DNA from: Bacteroidales bacterium UBA3868
GTDB lineage: Bacteria; Bacteroidota; Bacteroidia; Bacteroidales; WCHB1-69
DNA: 5,823 bases
Direction: 5' to 3'
Assembly: GCA_002392325.1 (NCBI GenBank)
Contig: DGGS01000203.1
Coordinates: forward strand, 1 to 5,823
Each line of letters begins with the position of its first letter. The first letter of the stretch is position 1. A program made the translations under genes and the position numbers. Below the pieces are notes generated by a model. That model did no database searches. It was not told where the DNA came from and saw nothing but the letters and a program-made list of their open reading frames with translations. Shown here one piece after another: positions 1 to 5,823 of this stretch.

Positions 1-1236
1 TTCCTGTCCTTGCGACGACTCTATCGAGTCGGTTGAGCACGGCATGGTGAAGGCCTTGTTCTGGTTCACGATAGACGCGGCGGCATATTGGGGTATCATG
101 AAGCCGGAGTTGAGGCCGGGGTTCTTCACGAGGAAGGAGGGCAGTTCGCGCTTGCCAGCAATAAGTTGATAGATACGGCGTTCGGAAATGTTGCCCAGCT
201 CAGCCATAGCGATGGAGAGGAAATCAAGCACCAGGGCCAGCGGCTGGCCGTGGAAGTTACCGGCAGACACCACGATATCCTCATCCGGAAACACGGTAGG
301 GTTGTCGGTCACGGAGTTGATTTCGGTTTCCACCACATCCTGAACATGCTGTATAGAGTCTTTGCTGGCGCCGTGCACCTGCGGGATGCAACGGAAGGAG
401 TACGGATCCTGCACATGCTCTTTATGACGCTTGATAAGTTCAGAACCATCAAGCAGTTGCAACATGTGTGAGGCGGTAATGATCTGACCGGCGTGCGGAC
501 GGACCATATGCACATTCAGGTTGAACGGTTCGATGCGTCCGTCGAAAGCGTCCAAAGAGACAGCAGCGATGATGTCGGCCAGCCAAGAGAGTTTCTTGGA
601 CTTTATCAGCAACCATACGGCATACGAGCTCATGAACTGCGTGCCGTTCAGCAGAGCCAAACCCTCTTTGGATTGCAGGGTGATGGGTTCCCAGCCGAAT
701 TTCTCGTTGATGACGGATGCGGGATATTTTTTACCGCGATAGTAAACTTCGCCCATACCGATGATTGGCAGACTGAGGTGTGCCAGCGGTGCCAAGTCGC
801 CGGAAGCGCCAAGCGAACCTTGCTGATAGACAACAGGATACACGCCTTTGTTGTAGAAATCCACCAATCGTTGGATGGTAGCGAGCTGTACGCCGGAGTG
901 GCCATAGGACAGGGATTGGATTTTCATGAGCAGCATCAGTTGCACGATTTCTTGGGGAACTTCCGCGCCAACGCCACACGCGTGCGAGATGACGAGGTTG
1001 CGCTGCAAGGTGGAGAGGTCCTCCTTCGAGATGCTGCGGTTGCAGAGGGAACCAAAGCCGGTGGTCACGCCGTAAATGGGTTCCTTCTCGGTGTCGGTTT
1101 TCTTGTCCAAATAGGCGCGGCATTTCTGCACGGCGTCGATGGCCTCTTGTGACAATTCTATTTTCTGTTTGCGGTCGATAATTTTTTCAACCTTCTCAAT
1201 GCTAAGGAATTTTGTAGAGATTTTGTGTCGTGTCAT
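1..1236 (-). CDS. hutH: Histidine ammonia-lyase HutH, partial (C-terminus beyond the left edge)
   Basis: Cytoplasmic lyase that removes ammonia from L-histidine to give urocanate, the first step of histidine degradation. I translated 412 unbroken residues from ATG at 1236; the family is about 500 long, so roughly the last fifth is missing. Visible family hallmarks are the catalytic Tyr55 (IYGVTTGFG), the ASG triad at 144-146 within GSLGASGDLAP that cyclises to the MIO electrophile, NGTQ at 197-200, YSFRC with Tyr279 and Arg282, the FLVKNPGLNSGFM stretch, and SSQGQE, whose final Glu412 (the last visible residue) matches the active-site Glu of known HutH proteins. The selectivity pair after LQRNLVI is Ser84-His85, as in histidine lyases, not the His-Leu or Phe-Leu of tyrosine and phenylalanine lyases. 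It lies 56 bases downstream of rlmD with its own promoter and no Shine-Dalgarno. Other hut genes probably follow to the left (inference). Function is fairly sure; substrate is inferred from the SH pair. Confidence 0.93.
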   Translation of the reverse strand, partial: MTRHKISTKFLSIEKVEKIIDRKQKIELSQEAIDAVQKCRAYLDKKTDTEKEPIYGVTTGFGSLCNRSISKEDLSTLQRNLVISHACGVGAEVPQEIVQLMLLMKIQSLSYGHSGVQLATIQRLVDFYNKGVYPVVYQQGSLGASGDLAPLAHLSLPIIGMGEVYYRGKKYPASVINEKFGWEPITLQSKEGLALLNGTQFMSSYAVWLLIKSKKLSWLADIIAAVSLDAFDGRIEPFNLNVHMVRPHAGQIITASHMLQLLDGSELIKRHKEHVQDPYSFRCIPQVHGASKDSIQHVQDVVETEINSVTDNPTVFPDEDIVVSAGNFHGQPLALVLDFLSIAMAELGNISERRIYQLIAGKRELPSFLVKNPGLNSGFMIPQYAAASIVNQNKAFTMPCSTDSIESSQGQE

Positions 1237-1278
1237 ATAGGTGTAACTTTATAAATATTATTATTCAATATAAGCGTG

Positions 1279-1307
1279 CAAAGATAAAAAAGTTAGCGTA
1301 AATCCAA
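1279..1307 (-). promoter_or_regulatory. Bacteroidota-type promoter for hutH
   Basis: On the minus strand a -33 TTG (1307-1305) is followed after 18 bases by a -7 box TATCTTTG (1286-1279), a perfect match to TAnnTTTG. Transcription would begin just downstream of 1279, leaving an AT-rich leader of roughly 35 bases before ATG at 1236. The -33 element and part of the spacer lie inside the last codons of rlmD, so the two genes are separately transcribable despite being only 56 bases apart. Confidence 0.7.
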
Positions 1308-2696
1308 TCTCACCACATTTTCCACATGGTGGGTGTGGGGGAACATATCGACAGGCTGCACGGCAGTCACCTTATACTTCTCGTTGAGCAGGGTCAGGTC
1401 GCGGGCCTGCGTGGCGGGGTTGCAGCTCACATACACGATACGCGGTACCTCCAGTTTCAGCAACTGCTCAATCACATTGGGGTGCATGCCGGCGCGCGGC
1501 GGGTCGGAGATGATGACATCCGGTTTGCCGTATTTCTTTATAAAACTGTCCGTGAATATTTTAGCCATATCGCCTGCCACGAATTCAGTATTGGTGATAT
1601 TGTTCTGCGCGGAATTGATTTTGGCATCCTCCACAGCGGTATCCACATACTCGATGCCCACTACCCTTTTGGCTTGGTGCGCCACAAAGTTGGCAATAGT
1701 GCCCGTGCCCGTAAACAGGTCATAAACCACATCGTCGGGATGGATATCCGCAAACGCACGCGCCACCTTATACAAGTTGTACGCCTGCGTGCTGTTGGTC
1801 TGGTAAAACGACTTCGGACCCACCTTGAACTGCAACCCTTCCATCTCTTCCATGATAAAATCCTGTCCTTTAAACAGATGGAACGGCAAATCAAAGATAG
1901 CGTCATTCATCTTTGTGTTCACCACATAGACCAACGATGTGATTTCGGGGAAGCGGTCGGCGATGGCCTGCATCATATTTTTGGACTCCTCATTAAAATC
2001 GGTAATCACCATCACCAGCATGAGGTCGCCGGTGGAAGCGGTACGAATGATAATGTTGCGCAGCAAACCCTTCTGCTCACGCGGATTGTAGAACTCCATA
2101 TTGTGGGTCAGCGCATACTCGCGGCAGAAGAGGCGGATGTCGTTGCTCGGGGCCGCCTGCAGCCAGCAGTGCTCAATGTCGAGCACCTTGTCGAACATGC
2201 CGGGCACATGGAAACCAAGACAGCGTTGCTCATAAAACTCGCCCTTCTCATAACGCCGCAAGTCCTCATACGAGAGCCACCTCATGGTAGAGAAAGTGTA
2301 CTCCAACTTGTTGCGGTAATAATACTGCTTCTCCGCCCCGATAATAGGGTTCAGCTCCGGGAATTCGAACTTTCCGAGATGTTTGAAGTTATCCTCCACC
2401 TGTTTCTGCTTGTAAGCCAATTGCTTGCTGTAATCAAGCATCTGCCATTTGCAGCCGCCGCACACACCGAAGTGTCCGCACGGAGGCACCACGCGGTCGG
2501 GCGAGGGCGTGCGCACCGCCAAAAGATTGGCTTCGGCATAACCGTGTTTGCGCTTATAGACTTCCACATCCACAATATCTCCCGGCACGGCAAAGGGCAC
2601 AAAAATGGTGAGGCCGTCCTGTTTGGCCACCGCCTTGCCCTCCGCGCCTGCGGAGATGATTTCCAAATTTTCTATGTTGTATCGTTTGAATGCCAT
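1293..2696 (-). CDS. rlmD: RlmD/RumA-type 23S rRNA (uracil-5-)-methyltransferase
   Basis: SAM-dependent RNA uridine C5-methyltransferase of the RumA/TrmA group, acting on 23S rRNA. At 467 residues it is complete and somewhat longer than the roughly 430-residue E. coli enzyme. An N-terminal TRAM-like RNA-binding domain spans about 1-62. Four cysteines suited to a [4Fe-4S] cluster follow: C73, C79, C82 (CGHFGVCGGC) and C177 (DIEHCW). The C-terminal Rossmann methyltransferase has the SAM motif VYDLFTGTGT (324-333), DPPR at 398-401, the catalytic nucleophile Cys425 in YVSCNP, and the general-base Glu459 in HVENVVRL. ATG at 2696 has no Shine-Dalgarno but a pyrimidine-rich leader. It is 69 bases downstream of nadD with no clear promoter between, so co-transcription with nadD is likely. 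The target uridine (1939, 747 or both, as in RlmCD) cannot be told from sequence alone; the cluster argues against the tRNA enzyme TrmA. Confidence 0.92.
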   Translation of the reverse strand: MAFKRYNIENLEIISAGAEGKAVAKQDGLTIFVPFAVPGDIVDVEVYKRKHGYAEANLLAVRTPSPDRVVPPCGHFGVCGGCKWQMLDYSKQLAYKQKQVEDNFKHLGKFEFPELNPIIGAEKQYYYRNKLEYTFSTMRWLSYEDLRRYEKGEFYEQRCLGFHVPGMFDKVLDIEHCWLQAAPSNDIRLFCREYALTHNMEFYNPREQKGLLRNIIIRTASTGDLMLVMVITDFNEESKNMMQAIADRFPEITSLVYVVNTKMNDAIFDLPFHLFKGQDFIMEEMEGLQFKVGPKSFYQTNSTQAYNLYKVARAFADIHPDDVVYDLFTGTGTIANFVAHQAKRVVGIEYVDTAVEDAKINSAQNNITNTEFVAGDMAKIFTDSFIKKYGKPDVIISDPPRAGMHPNVIEQLLKLEVPRIVYVSCNPATQARDLTLLNEKYKVTAVQPVDMFPHTHHVENVVRLDLR

Positions 2697-2701
2697 GATA
2701 A

Positions 2702-2719
2702 AAAGGGGTTAAAGGGGTA
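2702..2719. repeat. Short tandem repeat in the rlmD leader
   Basis: Two adjacent 9-base units, AAAGGGGTT and AAAGGGGTA on the plus strand, differ only at the last base. On the coding (minus) strand they form a CCCC/TTT-rich tract between about 6 and 23 bases upstream of the rlmD start codon, where a ribosome would load. It may affect translation or may be a replication-slippage product; nothing in the sequence decides this. Confidence 0.5.
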
Positions 2720-2765
2720 CAAGAGGTGAATGGTTGGGATCAGGGTACAGTATAATGTGTAATTC

Positions 2766-3344
2766 TTAATTCTCATAAAATCCCATCTCATCCAGATATT
2801 GCCAAACTTTCGGAGGCAGCATGTAGCGGACGGATTTTTTCTGACGGATGTTATCGCGGATCATGGTGGAAGAGAGTTGCATCTGAGGGGCTTCGACAAA
2901 GGTCACATGAGGGTGGTTTTTTCTTTCTGTGGCATCATAACCTGGTCTGGGATAGACATATAGGTGATAATTTTCCAGAATCCATTCGTAATTCAACCAC
3001 TTGTCGAAGGTGGCCAGATTGTCTTCGCCCATAATCAGACAAAACTCGCGCTGGGGAAACTTTTCGGCCAGATGCGCCAGCGTGTGGCAGGTGTATGAGG
3101 GTTGCGACAAACTGAATTCAATATCGGAGGCCTTGAAGCGGTCATCATCCCCAATGGCCAGATTCACCATGTACAACCGCTGCCGGTCATCCAACAGGGA
3201 GCGCTTCTCCTTTAACGGATTACGCGGCGACACCACAAACCAAATCTCCTGCAAATCAGAGTGTTCCAGCATATACTCCGCTATGATGAGATGTCCCACA
3301 TGAATGGGGTTGAAGGATCCGAAATAGAGACCTGTTTTGCGCAT
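2766..3344 (-). CDS. nadD: Nicotinate-nucleotide adenylyltransferase NadD
   Basis: Cytoplasmic enzyme that joins nicotinate mononucleotide and ATP to deamido-NAD plus pyrophosphate, the penultimate step of NAD synthesis. The 192-residue protein is of usual length. It begins with the nucleotidyltransferase signature GSFNPIHVGH (residues 9-18, with the HxGH catalytic histidines), then has PSYTCHTL near 82-89, GEDNLATFDKW near 106-116 and the closing SSTMIR motif (158-163), as in bacterial NadD. I place the start at ATG 3344, giving MRKTGLYFGSF, typical for the family. The frame is open four codons further to TTG 3356, but that extension adds nothing conserved. A TATCTTTG box lies 20 bases upstream in the 51-base gap after gtrA, so it probably has its own promoter, although read-through from gtrA is possible. 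The rlmD gene follows after 69 bases. Confidence 0.95.
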   Translation of the reverse strand: MRKTGLYFGSFNPIHVGHLIIAEYMLEHSDLQEIWFVVSPRNPLKEKRSLLDDRQRLYMVNLAIGDDDRFKASDIEFSLSQPSYTCHTLAHLAEKFPQREFCLIMGEDNLATFDKWLNYEWILENYHLYVYPRPGYDATERKNHPHVTFVEAPQMQLSSTMIRDNIRQKKSVRYMLPPKVWQYLDEMGFYEN

Positions 3345-3364
3345 GAGAATCTTCAAAAAGTGGG

Positions 3365-3372
3365 CAAAGATA
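3365..3372 (-). promoter_or_regulatory. Probable -7 promoter box for nadD
   Basis: TATCTTTG on the minus strand is a perfect TAnnTTTG match, 20 bases before the nadD ATG, which would give a leader of about 15 bases. I see no good TTG at the -33 spacing, so the promoter is supported by one element only and may be weak. Confidence 0.5.
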
Positions 3373-3395
3373 CAAAAAATGCGGCCAATTATGCC

Positions 3396-3779
3396 CTAAA
3401 AAGTGAAACGATAGTTCATGGTGAAATTCCAAACGGTAACCACCCCGATGGCGATGAGTTTGGCCAAATAGAAATTCAACTTTAATTTTTCATGTAACAA
3501 ATAAATAACCAGATTGTTAAGTCCGAGACCTATTACGGAAATCACAAAAAATTTTCCGTATTCGATAGGGATATTGGCGTTGTCGCTTTGGAATGTCCAC
3601 CAGCGGTTCCAGATGTAATTGTTGGTGGCCGCCAGCACAAATCCGATGGAGTTGGACACATATTTGTTCCATTTGAATTTCTCCTTGCAAAGCCATGTGA
3701 AGCCGAAATCCACCAGCATTCCGGAGAAACCGACCAGACAGAACTTCAAGAATTTCAATATGATAGCGCGGTTAATCAT
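3396..3779 (-). CDS. GtrA-family small membrane protein (putative polyprenyl-phosphate-sugar flippase)
   Basis: A 127-residue, very hydrophobic protein with four likely membrane helices (about 10-30, 42-57, 76-95 and 103-120), the size and layout of the GtrA family. It has an internal two-fold repeat: NYIWNRWWTF (54-63) after the second helix and VWNFTMNYRFTF (116-127) at the extreme C-terminus are two copies of the family's WNxxxNRxFTF-like motif. GtrA proteins are thought to flip undecaprenyl-phosphate-linked sugars across the inner membrane for O-antigen, teichoic acid or arabinan modification; the function here is inferred. Its ATG (3779) lies within the end of the upstream glycosyltransferase gene, the two overlapping by 8 bases, which implies coupled translation and a shared substrate. 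It is AT-rich: 44 of 120 bases between 3421 and 3540 are G or C. The family assignment is good, the sugar unknown. Confidence 0.85.
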   Translation of the reverse strand: MINRAIILKFLKFCLVGFSGMLVDFGFTWLCKEKFKWNKYVSNSIGFVLAATNNYIWNRWWTFQSDNANIPIEYGKFFVISVIGLGLNNLVIYLLHEKLKLNFYLAKLIAIGVVTVWNFTMNYRFTF

Positions 3780-5421
3780 GCTTTCTCACTTTTAGGGGAA
3801 CACTGTTAACGGAGCGGCAGACACCATTGTCAATACAAAGCACAAAAGGGGTGTCAGGGATAAGCAGCACGGAAGTGGTGCACTTTGCGGTGCCTTTCGC
3901 CGGAATAACAAACGCATCTGGGATGGGACAAGTTATTGGAAAAAATTCTTCCAATTTATACACCGCATGCAAGGTGGTCAGATACTCTGGATTGTAAAAA
4001 TCGTATGGTTCATCGTAAGGGTTGTAAAAAGACAAGTCCATCGTGATTGTATCCCCTTGAACCCGACAATGGTCAACCGTCACCTCAATTCTGCCGGCGC
4101 CTTGGAAGGCCGCCACTTTCCGGAAAGCGAACTGCGCATCCGGGGTGGTTATGATTCGAGAATTCCAAACCGGACTTTTGGCATCGGCATCACTGATAAT
4201 ACACAACTCTTTGCCTTGCAACTTTTTATCGAATTGCCAAATATCAAATTGGGTGCGGCGGCCATACACCGAACTCACTGGAACAGCGTTCTCACCCGTA
4301 TAATAGCGATACATTGACGGATTCTGAAAAGAACCCACAAAAACCACGGGCAGATTGCCGCATTGGGCATGTATTGCCTCCATTTTCTTTTTATTTCCGA
4401 CAATATTTATCTTTTCGGAAGCCAAAACGGGAAGCAAAATCCGGCACACGAACACCAAACAAACCATTGGCACAATGCCCCTACTAATCCATTTTTTCCA
4501 TTCTGGAAATTGCACATGGCGATGGAGAACGAGTATCATCGGCACGGAAGCCGCCACTGTCCAATGGGGTTCCACATGGCCTTTGATGGTCATCAGGAAG
4601 AAAAACAGCACAAAACCCGCCACCATAAAGAGGCATGCCCGCTCAAAAAGATCTTTTGTCTTTCGATTACGCCAAATAATAACAAACGCTAAAATGAGGC
4701 AAACCGGGTTGAACACCAGCAATTGATAAGGGACATATTCCAATATATGGCGCACATCGAATCCTGAACTCCGATCCATCAGATGATACTGGAAACTGGG
4801 AAATTCGTGTTGGACCTGCCAGACAATATGCGGAACAAACAGTAGGGCCGCCAACAGCAAAGCAGCCCATATCTTACAATCTTTCAACAATTTAAGATTC
4901 GACAACAAAACAAAAAACACTACCAGCACCGCCATATACTTGCTATACAGCATACCGGTCACGGCAAAGGACAACCCCAACGCCACAATCCATCGTGGTT
5001 CCGACAGGTAATGCTTATACAGAAAGAAAAACAAGGCCGTGAAAAACAGCAGTGGAGCGTCGGGGGTAGTATAAAAGCCGTAGGCCACAAACATCACCAG
5101 CGATGTGGCGATTGCGAAAAACACCCACACGGAGCGTTGGTCGCGCTGCCTATCATCCAATGTCCGCCACACCAGCCAAACGGTGGCGCCATGCAGCAGC
5201 ACGGTGACCAGTCGCACCGACAGGTTCCCTTTGGCCAACAGTCCGCTCAAAGCGGTCATCAGGGCCACCATAGGCGGGTGGTCGAAATAACCCCAATCCA
5301 GAAACTGCCCATACAAGGCGTAATAGGCCTCATCGGGATGAATCGGGGTTGCCACGGCTTGCAAAAAGTCGAGTAAAACCCATATAATCAGAAGGATACC
5401 AAATAATCGGGCGGGTCTCAT
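3772..5421 (-). CDS. ArnT/PMT-like GT-C membrane glycosyltransferase (family 39/83 type)
   Basis: Predicted inner-membrane glycosyltransferase that moves a sugar from a polyprenyl-phosphate donor to an acceptor on the outer face of the membrane. With ATG 5421 it is 549 residues. After the first helix (about 5-24) the first external loop holds the acidic pair Asp30-Glu31 (HPDEAYY), typical of GT-C catalytic loops, followed by DHPPM (47-51). TPDAP (119-123) and KGHVEPHW (280-287) are further ArnT-like signatures. About ten helices extend to around residue 335. A non-membrane tail of some 215 residues (about 335-549) should lie outside the cytoplasm; I do not recognise its fold, and it carries two close FYNP motifs (466-469, 475-478). 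The frame is also open at GTG 5424, one codon upstream. It overlaps gtrA by 8 bases and is divergent from radA. Donor and acceptor (lipid A, glycan or protein) are unknown. Confidence 0.85.
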   Translation of the reverse strand: MRPARLFGILLIIWVLLDFLQAVATPIHPDEAYYALYGQFLDWGYFDHPPMVALMTALSGLLAKGNLSVRLVTVLLHGATVWLVWRTLDDRQRDQRSVWVFFAIATSLVMFVAYGFYTTPDAPLLFFTALFFFLYKHYLSEPRWIVALGLSFAVTGMLYSKYMAVLVVFFVLLSNLKLLKDCKIWAALLLAALLFVPHIVWQVQHEFPSFQYHLMDRSSGFDVRHILEYVPYQLLVFNPVCLILAFVIIWRNRKTKDLFERACLFMVAGFVLFFFLMTIKGHVEPHWTVAASVPMILVLHRHVQFPEWKKWISRGIVPMVCLVFVCRILLPVLASEKINIVGNKKKMEAIHAQCGNLPVVFVGSFQNPSMYRYYTGENAVPVSSVYGRRTQFDIWQFDKKLQGKELCIISDADAKSPVWNSRIITTPDAQFAFRKVAAFQGAGRIEVTVDHCRVQGDTITMDLSFYNPYDEPYDFYNPEYLTTLHAVYKLEEFFPITCPIPDAFVIPAKGTAKCTTSVLLIPDTPFVLCIDNGVCRSVNSVPLKVRKHD

Positions 5422-5428
5422 CACAGCG

Positions 5429-5450
5429 GCAAAGATACAATAATCTTTGC
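5429..5450. repeat. Perfect 8-base inverted repeat over the glycosyltransferase promoter
   Basis: GCAAAGAT (5429-5436) and ATCTTTGC (5443-5450) are exact reverse complements separated by six bases, ACAATA. The left arm contains nearly all of the minus-strand -7 box. It could be an operator for a dimeric regulator, or simply two opposed -7-like sequences, since the right arm reads AATCTTTGC on the plus strand, one base off the consensus. Confidence 0.55.
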
Positions 5451-5458
5451 TTTTTGAA
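5430..5458 (-). promoter_or_regulatory. Bacteroidota-type promoter for the glycosyltransferase-gtrA pair
   Basis: The minus strand carries TATCTTTG (5437-5430), a perfect -7 box, with an imperfect -33 element TTC (5458-5456) 18 bases upstream. The box ends only 8 bases before ATG 5421 and 5 before GTG 5424, so the message would be leaderless or nearly so. Confidence 0.55.
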
Positions 5459-5459
5459 T

Positions 5460-5490
5460 TTTGGGGATTAGAGTATTTTCACTATTTTTG
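5460..5490 (+). promoter_or_regulatory. Bacteroidota-type promoter for radA
   Basis: TTTG (5460-5463) at the -33 position and TATTTTTG (5483-5490) as the -7 box are separated by 19 bases, the best promoter match in the window. The predicted leader before ATG 5511 is about 15 bases and has no Shine-Dalgarno. This promoter lies back to back with the minus-strand promoter at 5430-5458 without overlapping it. Confidence 0.75.
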
Positions 5491-5510
5491 CAAACCTTAA
5501 AAACAACCTT

Positions 5511-5823
5511 ATGGCAAAAAGTAAAACGCTATATTTCTGTAAGAATTGTGGGGCGCAGTCGGCGCAATGGATCGGCCGTTGCCCGTCGTGTGGTGAGTGG
5601 AACACTTTTGTGGAGGAGGTGGTGCAGCGGGAGGAGACGCCTGCAAAGGGCAGGTCCAACGCTTTCGTCACCAAGAACGCGCCGAAGCCTATCGACGAGG
5701 TTTCGCTCCTGCAGCTTCCGCGCATATCGACCACTTTTGAAGAGTTTGACCGTGTGCTCGGGGGCGGCATCGTGGCCGGCTCCATCGTACTGCTCGGTGG
5801 TGAGCCCGGCATCGGCAAATCCA
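5511..5823 (+). CDS. radA: DNA repair protein RadA (Sms), partial (N-terminal 104 residues)
   Basis: RecA-like ATPase that helps process recombination intermediates by promoting branch migration and strand exchange on DNA. Translation from ATG 5511 gives 104 residues before the window ends; the family is about 450 long. The N-terminal zinc finger is intact with C10, C13, C24 and C27 (CKNCG, then WIGRCPSCGEW). A linker of variable character follows, then the start of the ATPase core with FDRVLGGGIVAGS and the Walker A motif GGEPGIGKS (96-104) at the very edge. The start fits the family, which usually begins MAKxKTxYxCxxCG. It is divergent from the glycosyltransferase, 89 bases away, and has its own strong promoter. 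It is GC-rich (74 of 120 bases between 5581 and 5700). The identification is secure despite truncation. Confidence 0.96.
   Translation, partial: MAKSKTLYFCKNCGAQSAQWIGRCPSCGEWNTFVEEVVQREETPAKGRSNAFVTKNAPKPIDEVSLLQLPRISTTFEEFDRVLGGGIVAGSIVLLGGEPGIGKS

Noticed and set aside
88..1152. Plus- and minus-strand open frames within the hutH region
   Set aside because: They are out of frame with or antisense to hutH, which reads unbroken from 1236 to position 1 with all lyase motifs.
1..1236. Reading the lyase as a tyrosine or phenylalanine ammonia-lyase, as found in aryl-polyene or flexirubin clusters
   Set aside because: The selectivity pair is Ser84-His85 as in histidine lyases, and no aryl-polyene, ketosynthase or resorcinol genes are in the window.
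1326..2729. A long open frame on the plus strand, antisense to rlmD and by chance the same length (467 codons)
   Set aside because: Its product is a His/Leu/Val-rich string with no recognisable domain, while the minus strand encodes all catalytic and cluster residues of a known enzyme. Such shadow frames are common opposite GC-rich genes.
3345..3356. TTG 3356 as the nadD start
   Set aside because: It adds four residues before the usual MRKTGLYFGSFNP N-terminus. ATG 3344 fits the family and leaves room for a short leader after the -7 box.
3374..3398. Possible terminator after gtrA: GGC/GCC arms followed by a T run on the minus strand
   Set aside because: The stem is only three base pairs, too short for an intrinsic terminator, and the T run is better read as the spacer of the nadD promoter.
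5468..5818. A minus-strand open frame of 116 codons at the right edge
   Set aside because: It is antisense to radA, whose zinc finger and Walker A motif are intact on the plus strand, and its product shows no family features.

Overview
The window is ordinary chromosomal DNA of a member of the Bacteroidota. Three things point there. Four gene starts are preceded by the characteristic Bacteroidota -7 box TAnnTTTG (TATCTTTG three times on the minus strand, TATTTTTG once on the plus strand). No start has a convincing Shine-Dalgarno sequence. The protein sequences, for example the SSQGQE motif of the ammonia-lyase, also look like those of this phylum. I cannot place it below phylum level; an order such as Bacteroidales would be a guess.

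Layout. From the right edge, radA (5511 to beyond the window, plus strand) starts a DNA-repair gene and is cut by the window end. Divergent from it, five genes run leftward on the minus strand: an ArnT-like membrane glycosyltransferase (5421-3772); a GtrA-family four-helix membrane protein (3779-3396) overlapping it by 8 bases; nadD for NAD synthesis (3344-2766); an RlmD/RumA-type 23S rRNA uridine methyltransferase (2696-1293); and hutH, histidine ammonia-lyase (1236 to beyond position 1), also cut. Coding density is high. The gaps are 56, 69, 51 and 89 bases, so there is no gene-free stretch above 300 bases. I see no tRNA, rRNA, CRISPR array, insertion sequence or clear terminator.

How the genes relate. 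The glycosyltransferase and GtrA protein are probably translationally coupled and are the only pair with an obvious shared job: moving a polyprenyl-phosphate-linked sugar across the inner membrane and transferring it to an acceptor on the outside. The nadD and rlmD genes are housekeeping genes and may share a transcript. The hutH gene has its own well-formed promoter reaching into the end of rlmD and probably begins a histidine-use operon that continues past the left edge. I found no strong candidate for a wholly new system. The most interesting items are the uncharacterised C-terminal extracytoplasmic region of the glycosyltransferase and the perfect inverted repeat over its promoter in the radA divergent region.
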